From: Pseudomonas sediminis
Lineage (GTDB): Bacteria; Pseudomonadota; Gammaproteobacteria; Pseudomonadales; Pseudomonadaceae
Direction of reading: 5' to 3'
Length of the DNA: 64,000 bases
NCBI RefSeq assembly: GCF_002741105.1
Contig: NZ_NIQU01000006.1
Location: 62,001-126,000 of the forward strand
Positions 42,835 to 51,342 of this stretch are shown here, piece after piece. The notes beneath the pieces were generated by a model, which was not told where the DNA came from, made no database searches, and worked only from the letters and a program-made list of their open reading frames with translations. Numbering within the stretch: position 1 is the first letter of the stretch; the number at the start of each line of letters is the position of its first letter. Both the position numbers and the translations under genes were made by a program.

Positions 42835-43402
42835 CAGGCAGCAATCGGCCAGAAGCAGCCGTTCGTTTTAGGAATCAGGAGCCCGTCGCCTGGACGCAGC
42901 TGGACGTTCAGCAAATTTCCTGACGTTAAGCTCACAGCCCCAAATCTCCGCTCAACGTATGAACTTATGGACGTCAGTATTCCCGAAGGTCTTTGAATCT
43001 CTCAGACGAGCGATCTCAAGAAGTGATGTGCCGTTGGTAATTAAGATAGATATCAGCCGAGACCGAATTGACGAAGAATGGTGAGCCAGGATCACTGGAA
43101 CAGATTTCTCGCGGAGTCAGTTTGATTTCGCTGTGGCTGCCTGCCTCTCCGCTGTAGGTGTTACGTTTCCTTGGCGCGGATAGTCGCCCAGTGAGGGAAA
43201 TGCTCCCTCGCTTCACGCGCGGCAGCCCATATCGAGTGAAGATTCCTAGTCTACGTTTTTAGGTCAAACTTTAAGGACCAATCGAGCGAATGCTCAATGC
43301 TACTAGACAGAGTGATAGCAAATAAATATTGTGTGAAAAAATGTAAATACTTGCTGCTTTTATGGGCAATAAAAATTTTAAGCATAGAGGATTGACGACT
43401 CA
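42835..43402. other. 568-base gap, composition changes from G+C-rich to A+T-rich
   Basis: No supported gene. A 66-codon minus-strand frame at 43016-43216 has no family resemblance or ribosome site. From about 43250 the sequence becomes strongly A+T-rich, marking the left edge of the dtcABC island and holding its promoter; no clear -35/-10 pair can be named. AGAGG lies 12 bases before the dtcA start. Confidence 0.5.
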
Positions 43403-46400
43403 ATGAGTGCTGGCCGCCAAAAGTACAAGATAAATACATCCAAGCAGTTTGTCAGGGCAATCCACAGCCATTCAAAGTCAGGAAAAAAACAGGCTCCTTC
43501 GCTCCGACATGGCCTGAGCATTGCTCGGACCCTTACAGACAGCTCTCTCTTTCCAAAAATTATAGAGGAAATTAAAGGAACACCTCTTTATTTAAAGTTA
43601 ATAGCACCAACCCAGTTCCCTCAAGCCATATCCGAAATGAAAAAAGGCATATATGCGATGTATATGCTTGAAGATTTGGACGAACTGATATGGACATCAG
43701 CTGTGCTTTCAATTTTTAAAGAAAAACTCTGCGAATTCATGGCAGCAAAGAAAGAGTTCGAGGAGCTGTTTTTAAAAAGCGCGTTTGAAGGCGCACTAGA
43801 AAGCTTGGTAAAAATAGAAGAAGCCTTTGGACAGTCCATTTGGCTGTTAAAGAACAAAATTTGCGTACTACAGTTACTTTACGGATTGAAGGAGCAAAAA
43901 GACTATCTTGAAAATCTATTGAGCACAGATTTCTTCACTGTGCACGGGGCTCTCATTTCTTATCATGTGAGTCTAAGAAGCGAGGAGAGTGTAACTTCCG
44001 CTGAGATAGATAGTGAACTAGAGGAATTTCCTGGAGAAGTTGCCAGTTACTTTAGATATCACCTTATGCCTGCAAGCTTAGATAAAATAGAAAGTACCGC
44101 AGTGGTTCAATGCGTTGAAGAGACTCAACCGCTAGTCGATAGATTGATGGCGCATATTGCCATGTTGCAAACTTATGTCGCCATACATGGGTTAAACAAT
44201 CGTAAAATTGGAGAGGTACTCGAGCTCTCGTCTTGGATACCAGATACAGCCATTCAAAATTTAGTCGAAATCAGCTCTGACACTCCTATTAAACCTGAGA
44301 CTACAGAGCTAAAAGCCTATGAGCATTATGCTCTAGGGGAGTATGGCTTATACTTCAACCACAAACCAGAAATGATAGAGTTGATTGCTTACAATAAGAC
44401 ATATGAAAATAGAGCCGATAACTCTGAAGCCCTGAGCTTCTTCGGAGAAGCCGCTGAGCTGATGGCAAAAATGATTTCTTATTCCAGTGATGTGATAAAA
44501 ACTCGAAGTCGGCTTGGCAAAATCGCAATGTTATCCCCTTCATTACCTCTATCCCTTAATATTTCAAATTTTCTATCTGAAGCTCATAGCTCAAAATTTG
44601 ACGGTGTCGCAAGTGTTAAATCCCGCCTAGCGCTAATAAACGCGTCCCTAGCAAACCCAAGAAACTGGAGCATGTATAAAGAGCTAAACAATAATTTTAG
44701 CGTAGATCTTACTGACATTCAGAAAGAGTACAACTGTGTAAAGTTATTCGGATGCATGGATTTGAACCTTGAAGACGGCTCATCCGCCATTTCGAGTTTA
44801 GATATACCGAGATACAGGCGTGACGTTTATATTGGACACTTGGCTTTTAGACAAGAAATATATTCTGAGGCGGAGCGTAACTATCGTAAAGCGCTAGAGT
44901 CTGCCATGTCTTTCCCTAAAGACCGAGTGAAGTCATATCTCTTCGGCTCTGTGTTTTCTCAGGCTAAAATAGAAGAAGCCGTTAAGTTGGTGGTTAGCCA
45001 CTGTGTTGAAAATAAAAATGTAGCGCATTTGTATCCTCTTGCCGAGCTTTCAAGTGCAGCATTGCAAATTAAAACGCTTCGCTCGAATATCCATACCGCA
45101 ATACTGATACACCTTACTGCCAGGAACGTTCACTCCAAGTGGGAAAGAAAACTTTCAGACATATGTGAGAATGTGCTTTTTCAGGCCGATGTAAATAAGC
45201 CCTCCGAGTTAGCGGGAAAGCACTTTCAATACGAACCAAGAATGCTTATCTACTTTCTTAGACATGTCTGTGTTTCTAGGATATTAGATGACAGCAGTGC
45301 TTATAACTCCGTAGAAGAGATTGAAGAGGAGCGTATTGCTATTTGCCAGTGGCTGACGGAACTAGAGCCATCCAACAAATCGATTTATGCCTCCGAAATC
45401 AAAGACATCACCAGAAACGAAAACATTGCAACTATTTGGCATCAATTTCAATCAAGTAAAGTGTATGTTGATGAGGATGGTCTACGTAACTATTTAGCCC
45501 CTTCTTTCAAGGAAACATTTCGGCGCTATTTGATTTTGAGGGACTCTCCATCTCTCAACACGCAGGCGGAAAAACTTGCGAAAGCCCTGGAAAAAATGCT
45601 GAAGGATGTTAATTCAGGATTTAAAAATATTAAATTACCTGCATCAGAAGCTGAATCACTTTTTAATACAATGATCTATCAGTTTCTGAATGCTTTCGCT
45701 GCGCACCCGGCTTATGGTTTAGATACTCATCTATCAACCGCAGTAAGGCATGGGGTATTTGAAGGTCATATACGAACTGCATTGACTAATGTGATCAGTC
45801 CAAAAATTGAATCTGGATACACTCTATCACCGTCACTTCGTCATAAAATGTCATGCCATAGCGAATCTGTAGACCTTGTGCAAGTGGCATTCACGAGATT
45901 CACTCGAAAAGTTGAGTCACTAATAGAAAAGTATTTAGCTGATTATTTTCGTATTGATTCAGACATAACACCTTCCGGCCTTTTCAGCTTCATGTTACCG
46001 GACAATATTAGATCCGAAGCCATGGAGAGAATGAACAACATCTCAGATTATGACGACTTTATAAGCGAGTTCTTTTCAATCGCATGGCTACTGACAGATA
46101 GTTCAACAAAAGTTCTCAAACAGCACCTCGCTGATGTATTAGCCAAGCAGATATACCAGGGATTTGATGCAATATTAGAGGGCTTAAGACCAGCACTCGG
46201 TGACAATGCATTTGCTGTCGTTGAAAAAGAAGTGGTTGATGCGCGCTTGCGCTTTCAGAAGACTCTAGAAGATATTTCAGGTTGGTTCAACAGGCCGCAA
46301 ACATCACATCCAGATGAGATAGACATGGATATGGTGGTAGCTGTAGCTCTTAAGCAAATAGCGAACTGCTATACAAATGACAAGCTAATTCCCTCTGTCG

Positions 46401-46804
46401 ACTATCTGGAAAACAAAAAAGTATGTGGGAGCTTATTGTCGGGCTTGGTTGAGACGCTATTTATACTTCTTCAGAATATTATTATTCATGGTGGCGTTGA
46501 GAAAGATTTGAAAGGGGTGAAATTGGCTTTCGGGTTTACAAATAACACCCTTTCCATCACCGTGGAAAACCCTGTTGGTCTCTCCGTAGATTTGGAAAAT
46601 CTCAAAGTCAATATCGCTGAATCCTTGGAACGCTACCGAACAGGTGCTGGTTTGACTAAGGCAGGTACTGAGGGCGGTTCTGGCTTGTCAAAGATCTGGC
46701 GAATTATGGAGTTCGACATAAAGAAGCCAAATACTTTAAAAATCCAAGAGCAAGACCGTGTTTTTACCGCGCAAATTATCATTGAGAATATTGACTTTAT
46801 ATGA
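43403..46804 (+). CDS. dtcA: Detocs sensor kinase DtcA: long helical-repeat protein with C-terminal GHKL ATPase
   Basis: A 1133-aa protein. The first ~850 residues are soluble, almost wholly helical and repeat-like (for example YIGHLAFRQEIYSEAERNYRKALESA, a TPR-type unit), fitting a sensor scaffold. The C-terminus from about 1000 is a histidine-kinase-type GHKL ATPase: N box ETLFILLQNIIIHGG (E1017, N1025), strands LAFGFTNNTLSITVENP, and G box GTEGGSGLSKIW (1091-1094). The phospho-acceptor His is not certain; H908 in LKQHLADVL is one candidate. No membrane segment. Two receiver-domain genes follow with overlapping start/stop codons. In Detocs this kinase senses phage infection and passes phosphate to DtcC. 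Base composition is markedly A+T-rich. Confidence 0.83.
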   Translation: MSAGRQKYKINTSKQFVRAIHSHSKSGKKQAPSLRHGLSIARTLTDSSLFPKIIEEIKGTPLYLKLIAPTQFPQAISEMKKGIYAMYMLEDLDELIWTSAVLSIFKEKLCEFMAAKKEFEELFLKSAFEGALESLVKIEEAFGQSIWLLKNKICVLQLLYGLKEQKDYLENLLSTDFFTVHGALISYHVSLRSEESVTSAEIDSELEEFPGEVASYFRYHLMPASLDKIESTAVVQCVEETQPLVDRLMAHIAMLQTYVAIHGLNNRKIGEVLELSSWIPDTAIQNLVEISSDTPIKPETTELKAYEHYALGEYGLYFNHKPEMIELIAYNKTYENRADNSEALSFFGEAAELMAKMISYSSDVIKTRSRLGKIAMLSPSLPLSLNISNFLSEAHSSKFDGVASVKSRLALINASLANPRNWSMYKELNNNFSVDLTDIQKEYNCVKLFGCMDLNLEDGSSAISSLDIPRYRRDVYIGHLAFRQEIYSEAERNYRKALESAMSFPKDRVKSYLFGSVFSQAKIEEAVKLVVSHCVENKNVAHLYPLAELSSAALQIKTLRSNIHTAILIHLTARNVHSKWERKLSDICENVLFQADVNKPSELAGKHFQYEPRMLIYFLRHVCVSRILDDSSAYNSVEEIEEERIAICQWLTELEPSNKSIYASEIKDITRNENIATIWHQFQSSKVYVDEDGLRNYLAPSFKETFRRYLILRDSPSLNTQAEKLAKALEKMLKDVNSGFKNIKLPASEAESLFNTMIYQFLNAFAAHPAYGLDTHLSTAVRHGVFEGHIRTALTNVISPKIESGYTLSPSLRHKMSCHSESVDLVQVAFTRFTRKVESLIEKYLADYFRIDSDITPSGLFSFMLPDNIRSEAMERMNNISDYDDFISEFFSIAWLLTDSSTKVLKQHLADVLAKQIYQGFDAILEGLRPALGDNAFAVVEKEVVDARLRFQKTLEDISGWFNRPQTSHPDEIDMDMVVAVALKQIANCYTNDKLIPSVDYLENKKVCGSLLSGLVETLFILLQNIIIHGGVEKDLKGVKLAFGFTNNTLSITVENPVGLSVDLENLKVNIAESLERYRTGAGLTKAGTEGGSGLSKIWRIMEFDIKKPNTLKIQEQDRVFTAQIIIENIDFI

Positions 46805-47262
46805 ATATTTATATTGTCGAAGATGATCTGCTAAAGCTAGGGAAAATTGAAAGCTATCTATCAATTATTCTTCCTCAAGCCAAACTGAGAAATTTTGGAA
46901 GTTTCAATAGCGGTTTAAGAGCTTGCGAATTAAAGGTGCCCGACTTAGTTATACTTGACATGGCCTTGCCAACATTTGACCGCCAACCTAATAGAAGAGA
47001 AGGTCGGCTGCGGCCATTGGGTGGATATGACCTTCTTAGAAAGTTAGCCTTGAAAGAGCTAGCAACGAAAGTGATCGTAATCACACAACTGACCGAGTTC
47101 GGGGACGGCATTGAAGAGATGTCTTTTGGTGAAATATCTCAAACATGCCTAAGCGAGTTCCCAAATATATTTTTAGGAAGTGTTTATTTTGGTCAAGCCA
47201 GTCTCGACTGGCAAAGCAAACTGCACGATTTAATTAAGAGATTACAAGGGGAATTTGCGTGA
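46801..47262 (+). CDS. dtcB: Detocs stand-alone receiver protein DtcB
   Basis: A 153-aa single receiver domain: MNIYIVEDDLLKLGK (acid pocket D8, D9), phospho-acceptor D53 in LVILDMALP, and T95 in KVIVITQ. The usual beta-5 Lys is not seen (NIFLGSVYFGQ), and the loop after D53 is long (FDRQPNRREGRLRPLGG). No output domain. In Detocs DtcB works as a phosphate sink that keeps the effector off until DtcA signalling is strong. Its ATG overlaps the dtcA stop (ATGA), and its stop overlaps the dtcC GTG start, so the three proteins are made as a coupled set. Confidence 0.82.
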   Translation: MNIYIVEDDLLKLGKIESYLSIILPQAKLRNFGSFNSGLRACELKVPDLVILDMALPTFDRQPNRREGRLRPLGGYDLLRKLALKELATKVIVITQLTEFGDGIEEMSFGEISQTCLSEFPNIFLGSVYFGQASLDWQSKLHDLIKRLQGEFA

Positions 47263-48503
47263 AAGTTCTTATTGTTGAAGATGAGCAGGAAAAGCGGCGA
47301 CTTATCAGTCAAGCAGTTAATAGCGCAGAGGGCATGATTGAGTCAAATATTGATTTTGCTCATGACTTGAATGCTGCAAAAAGATATTTGCAAGCCAACA
47401 AGTACCAATTAGTAATATTAGACGTAAACATCCCTATAAACTCTATATCAGGGCCAACTGTTGGCATGGGTTTGGAGCTACTCGATCATATAAAGAACAA
47501 TGAAAGAGTGATCAAACCAACCTATATAATTGGAATGAGTGCTTACAGTGATGGTGTGCGAGCTGCTGCAGAAGAGTTCAATTTCCCGCTTTGGCGTTTT
47601 CTTGACTTTTCTTATGATGAGCTGGGATGGCAGGCCACCATCAAAGGTGCTGTTGAGTATCTAAATGAAAATAACAAGCCTCCGTTTACTGCGGATGGTA
47701 AAAACTATCATGTCGATCTATGTATTTACGTGGCACTCGAGGAAGAATTAAACAGCCTTAGAAATTTGCCTGTGACGTGGGAAGAAATAAAAGTTGCGCA
47801 TGACGACGCAAGGTATTATCGAAGTAAATTTCAGCGCGGCGATAAGGAATTAGATGTTGTAATTACAGCCTCACCTGAAATGGGAATGCCTGTAGCTGCT
47901 GTTTTTGCAGCCAAGCTAATTCATACTTTTCGTCCAAAATATCTGGGCATTACTGGGATATGCGCGGGTGTCCACAGTAAAACCAAGATGGGTGATATTT
48001 TGGTAGCAGATCCGTGTTTCGATCTTGGAAGCGGGAAATGGACCGCGGACAAGGAGTCTGGGGAGCTGAAGTTCCTACCAGCACTCTACCAGAGACGGCT
48101 GGATGATACTCTTAGGGCGCAAATTAGAGCCTTAGCTGACAAAACCGAAGTTCTTGATAAACTTTGGAAAGGTTTCCATTACTCCAAGCCCGTTGAGCCC
48201 CCCTCTGTCTTGGTTGGTGCGATGGGAAGTGGTAGCTCTGTTCTGCAGGCACTTCAAATGATGGAACAGGCTAAAGAGCGTCATAAAAATCTTATCGGAA
48301 TCGAAATGGAGAGCTACTCGGTATTTACCGCGTGTGAGTTTTCTAATGCCCCCAAACCTCGCTGCTTTTCTATGAAATCCGTATGCGATTTTGGTGACTC
48401 TAAAAAAGCAGACGACTTCCATGACTACGCAGCATATGTAAGTGCAAATTTTCTTTATGAGTTTGCTCTTGAATGTCTCGTTTCTAGGCATGAGCCTGCA
48501 TAG
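47259..48503 (+). CDS. dtcC: Detocs effector DtcC: receiver domain fused to a nucleoside phosphorylase-like ATP nucleosidase
   Basis: A 414-aa fusion. Receiver domain 1-135: IVEDEQ, phospho-acceptor D55 in LVILDVNIP, S94 in IIGMSA, with Arg/Phe where the usual beta-5 Lys stands. PNP/MTAN-type domain from about 150: YVALEEELNSL, ITASPEMGMPVAA, LGITGICAGV, MGDILVADP, GAMGSGSSV, GIEMESYSVF (E349-E351) and KSVCDFGDSKKADDF (D377, the likely base-activating Asp). In Detocs, phosphorylated DtcC cleaves ATP to adenine and ribose 5'-triphosphate, ending infection by energy loss. The GTG start overlaps the dtcB stop (GTGA). Other PNP effectors are the alternative, but the triad context is specific. Confidence 0.85.
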   Translation: MKVLIVEDEQEKRRLISQAVNSAEGMIESNIDFAHDLNAAKRYLQANKYQLVILDVNIPINSISGPTVGMGLELLDHIKNNERVIKPTYIIGMSAYSDGVRAAAEEFNFPLWRFLDFSYDELGWQATIKGAVEYLNENNKPPFTADGKNYHVDLCIYVALEEELNSLRNLPVTWEEIKVAHDDARYYRSKFQRGDKELDVVITASPEMGMPVAAVFAAKLIHTFRPKYLGITGICAGVHSKTKMGDILVADPCFDLGSGKWTADKESGELKFLPALYQRRLDDTLRAQIRALADKTEVLDKLWKGFHYSKPVEPPSVLVGAMGSGSSVLQALQMMEQAKERHKNLIGIEMESYSVFTACEFSNAPKPRCFSMKSVCDFGDSKKADDFHDYAAYVSANFLYEFALECLVSRHEPA

Positions 48504-48967
48504 GCTAGGCATAAGTTAGTGGAGGGGCAAGGTTGCCTCGTGTGCGGGGGCTAAACCGCGCGCACGCGAAGCAGCTGCCGTATGCCCCTGCTGCTAATTT
48601 GCGTTGGATGTATAAGGGCGCTTCAGGGTGTTGCCTCAAGATCCTGCATGAGAGCTGTAGGCAGCTGTTCAATAACGCCCCTGCTTAGAAGTAACCCACA
48701 GCAATAATAAGGCTACGACTCTCCATCATCGCATCCCTGACCTCCTTGATTTTAGGTGCCGGAAGAATCGCATAAGAGTCTCTTCAATAGTACGTCAGGC
48801 ACACGACAGGAGTAATGGGAGGATCTATTTAGTGGCAGACTGACCTCTCTAAGTCATAGCAGCTCCCAAATATTCCGGCCACGCCCCCTCCTTTCAGCGT
48901 AAAATCGCCACACCCCACACCTGAGGTTTCCGCTCAGACGAATGGGGTCGAACAAGGACTCACCAAC
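48504..48967. other. 464-base gap after dtcC
   Basis: No gene, RNA or clear repeat is recognised. Composition returns gradually to the G+C level of the chromosome, so the right edge of the island lies somewhere in here. No integrase, tRNA or direct repeat matching the left side was found by eye. Confidence 0.45.
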
Positions 48968-49768
48968 ATGGACCGTTTACCCAGCATCCTCCCCGCCTTG
49001 GCGCTCTGCCTGTTGCCTCTCGCGCATGCCGATACGCGCCAGCCACAGCCTTGCGACGCAGCATTGCTGGACTCACTGGCCACCCAGTTGGGACAGCGCG
49101 GGTGGACGCCCCCTGGCGGGCGCGGCGACGGGAAATTGGTGGCAGCTGCCTGCAAGCCCTGGCCGGATGATCCGGCGTTATCCGTGGTGACCCTGGCTTA
49201 CCGTGACGCCGAGGACGCGACACCAGCGGGCGAGCGCAATCTCAACTGGCTGGTGGCGAAGGTGGACACGCAGAGCGGGCAATTGCGCGAACGCCATGAC
49301 GACTACCTTGGCGAAGATGCCGTGCTGGAAATCGATGCAAACAGTCTTTGGCTGGATACCGCGCGCTATCACCTTGCACCAGGCGTTCGCGCCTTCGGCG
49401 TGGTGGTGCGCAGTGTCGCGCGCGGGGCGAGCTGTCCGGATGCCGGCGCCAATGACCTGCTGACGCTGCTGGTGCCGGACGGGCCTCAGCTGAGGCCGGT
49501 GTTTGCCACCTATCTGTATTCGTGGACGACGGTAAAGGGCGTGGCCTGCGCACTGGATGGTGATTTCGAGTCGGAGCAGGCTGACCTGACGCTGGGCCTT
49601 GGGCCGAAGCAAGCCCATGGCTACGCCGACCTGGTGGTAACCGCTCAAGTTCGTGCAGGCTGGCAGGAGCCGGTGCTACGCAGGGTCAGCACCACCGTTC
49701 GCTATGACGGCAAGCGCTATCCGTTCGATCAGTTCTCGATGTTCTGGACAAGAGAGCCGCAGCAGTAA
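48968..49768 (+). CDS. hypothetical exported protein, 266 aa
   Basis: Signal peptide MDRLPSILPALALCLLPLAHA then DTRQPQPCD. The mature part (about 245 aa) has four cysteines and strand-rich segments (NLNWLVAKVDTQSGQLRERHDD, YHLAPGVRAFGVVVRSVARG, DLLTLLVPDGPQLRPVFATY, YADLVVTAQVRAGWQEP), consistent with a periplasmic beta-rich protein. No known domain is recognised. AAGGACTCACC lies before the ATG. It is the first chromosomal-style gene after the dtcABC island and stands alone. Confidence 0.7.
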   Translation: MDRLPSILPALALCLLPLAHADTRQPQPCDAALLDSLATQLGQRGWTPPGGRGDGKLVAAACKPWPDDPALSVVTLAYRDAEDATPAGERNLNWLVAKVDTQSGQLRERHDDYLGEDAVLEIDANSLWLDTARYHLAPGVRAFGVVVRSVARGASCPDAGANDLLTLLVPDGPQLRPVFATYLYSWTTVKGVACALDGDFESEQADLTLGLGPKQAHGYADLVVTAQVRAGWQEPVLRRVSTTVRYDGKRYPFDQFSMFWTREPQQ

Positions 49769-49813
49769 CGACGAACAGGCAAGAACAAGTCAGCGCCCCA
49801 CTGCCGTCTAGAC

Positions 49814-49847
49814 TCCTGAGTCTCAACCCACAGTGGGAGACTCAGGA
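49814..49847 (+). promoter_or_regulatory. hairpin over the ribosome site and start codon of the VOC gene
   Basis: TCCTGAGTCTC (49814-49824) pairs exactly with GAGACTCAGGA (49837-49847), and CCCA/TGGG extends the stem toward a 3-base loop. The 3' arm contains the GGGAGA ribosome site and ends on the A of the ATG, so folding would hide the translation start. Without a T-run it is not a typical terminator. A protein operator is the alternative. Confidence 0.55.
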
Positions 49848-50326
49848 TGACCAGCAAGAACACCATCTGCCTCTGGTACGACCGTGACGCGCTGGAGGCT
49901 GCGACCTTCTATGCCAAGACCTTTCCCGATAGCGCCGTGCTGGCCGTCCACCATGCTCCCGGCGATTATCCCTCTGGCCAGCAGGGCGATGTGCTGACGG
50001 TGGAGTTCAGTGTGATGGGCATTCCCTGCCTGGGCCTCAACGGCGGCCCGGTGTTCCAGCACAACGAGGCTTTCTCGTTTCAGGTCGCCACCGACGATCA
50101 GGCCGAGACGGATCGCCTGTGGCACGCAATCATCAACAACGGCGGCCAGGCCAGTGAATGCGGCTGGTGCAAGGACAAATGGGGCATCTCCTGGCAGATC
50201 ACTCCGCGCATCCTCAGCGCAGCCATCGCCAACCCCGACCGCGCGGCGGCCAAGCGCGCCTTCGAGGCGATGATGACCATGAGCAAGATCGACATCGCCA
50301 GGATCGAGGCGGCGCTCAAGGGCTGA
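49847..50326 (+). CDS. VOC family protein (PhnB/'3-demethylubiquinone methyltransferase' type)
   Basis: A 159-aa VOC-fold protein: NTICLWYDRDALEAATFYAKTF, VEFSVMGIPCLGLNGGPVF, NEAFSFQVATDDQAETDRLW, CGWCKDKWGISWQITPRIL, a family often mislabelled as 3-demethylubiquinone-9 methyltransferase. The metal-binding positions of true glyoxalases are not obvious, and the reaction is unknown. Translation may be controlled by the hairpin covering its start. Convergent with the LysR gene. Confidence 0.82.
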   Translation: MTSKNTICLWYDRDALEAATFYAKTFPDSAVLAVHHAPGDYPSGQQGDVLTVEFSVMGIPCLGLNGGPVFQHNEAFSFQVATDDQAETDRLWHAIINNGGQASECGWCKDKWGISWQITPRILSAAIANPDRAAAKRAFEAMMTMSKIDIARIEAALKG

Positions 50327-50348
50327 TGCCGGAACACGAGGCGTGCCG

Positions 50349-51215
50349 TCAAAGCGCAGCGAAAGCAGCGACGATGGCATCGATCACTGCCCGAACCCGC
50401 GCGGTGTGGCGCACGTCCCGATGGGTGACCAGCCAGATGTCATAGGGCGCGTGTTCACGATCCGCCCATAGCCGCACCAGACCGTCGCGCAGGCCCAGAG
50501 GCAGCGGCACCTCGCCAATGCCGATGCCGGCAGCCAGGGCTCGGCGCACCATCAAACTCGAGGTGCAGGTCATGGCGATACGCCCGTGGGTGATCGGCTC
50601 GGCGCCAAGCGTGACCTCGCGCCCACTGTCCAGGTAGGGCTGATAGAGCACCAGGTCATGACCGGCGAAGGCGGCGCCCGGCTCGGGTATGCCGCGCGCG
50701 GCGACATAGTCCGCCGAGGCAAAGGCGGCGCTGCTCCAACGAGCGAGCCGACGCACGATCAGCTCGGGGTTGTCCGGTTTGAGGTTGCGCACGGCGATGT
50801 CCGCCTCGCGCTTGTTGAGGTTGAGCAATTGCGTTGAAGCATGCAGCTTGACCTCGATGCCAGGGTGTTCGAGGCGCAGCGCAGCAATGGCCGGCATGAT
50901 GAAGTCGACGGCGAAGGAGTCGGTGGTGGTGATGCGCACTTCACCGCTCATGCGCTCGTCCATGCCGAGAATGCGGCGCTGTAGATCGGCTGCCGCCGCC
51001 TCCATGTCCTGCGCCGCCTTCATCGCCTGCTCTCCCGCACTGGTCAGGCTGTAGCCGGCTGACGTGCGCAGGAACAGAGTGGCATCGAGGGACTGCTCCA
51101 GCGAGGCGAGCCGGCGCCCGACCGTGGCCTGATCCACTGCCAGTACGCGAGCCGCACCGCGCAAGGTCTGTTCACGGCACAGGGCAAGAAATACGCGGGC
51201 GTCGTCCCAGTTCAT
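50349..51215 (-). CDS. LysR family transcriptional regulator
   Basis: A 288-aa LysR regulator: MNWDDARVFLALCREQTLRGAARVL with helix-turn-helix AVDQATVGRRLASLEQSLDATLFLRTSAG, then an effector domain (GEVRITTTDSFAVDFIMPAI, LHASTQLLNLNKREADIAVRN). The ATG at 51215 is preferred over one seven codons earlier because it begins the family's conserved NWDD. Divergent from an MFS exporter gene (128 bases between), the classic LysR-target arrangement, so it probably controls that gene. Confidence 0.9.
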   Translation of the reverse strand: MNWDDARVFLALCREQTLRGAARVLAVDQATVGRRLASLEQSLDATLFLRTSAGYSLTSAGEQAMKAAQDMEAAAADLQRRILGMDERMSGEVRITTTDSFAVDFIMPAIAALRLEHPGIEVKLHASTQLLNLNKREADIAVRNLKPDNPELIVRRLARWSSAAFASADYVAARGIPEPGAAFAGHDLVLYQPYLDSGREVTLGAEPITHGRIAMTCTSSLMVRRALAAGIGIGEVPLPLGLRDGLVRLWADREHAPYDIWLVTHRDVRHTARVRAVIDAIVAAFAAL

Positions 51216-51342
51216 CGCAGGCTCTCTCTGATGCATTTTTGCATTGGTGAACGTTAATAACGCTGCGTTATTTCTTCAGTCAAGCCTACTATGATCGTGC
51301 CATCTCATTCGATGGCGTCCGCCGGACGCTCAGGGGACGATC

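Noticed and set aside
43016..43216. 66-codon minus-strand frame left of the dtcABC island
   Set aside because: GTG start without ribosome site, no recognisable domain, in a degraded patch. It could be a remnant but nothing supports it.
43403..48503. Entirely new defence system
   Set aside because: Domain order and motifs agree with the already described Detocs family, so novelty is limited to its occurrence and sequence details here.
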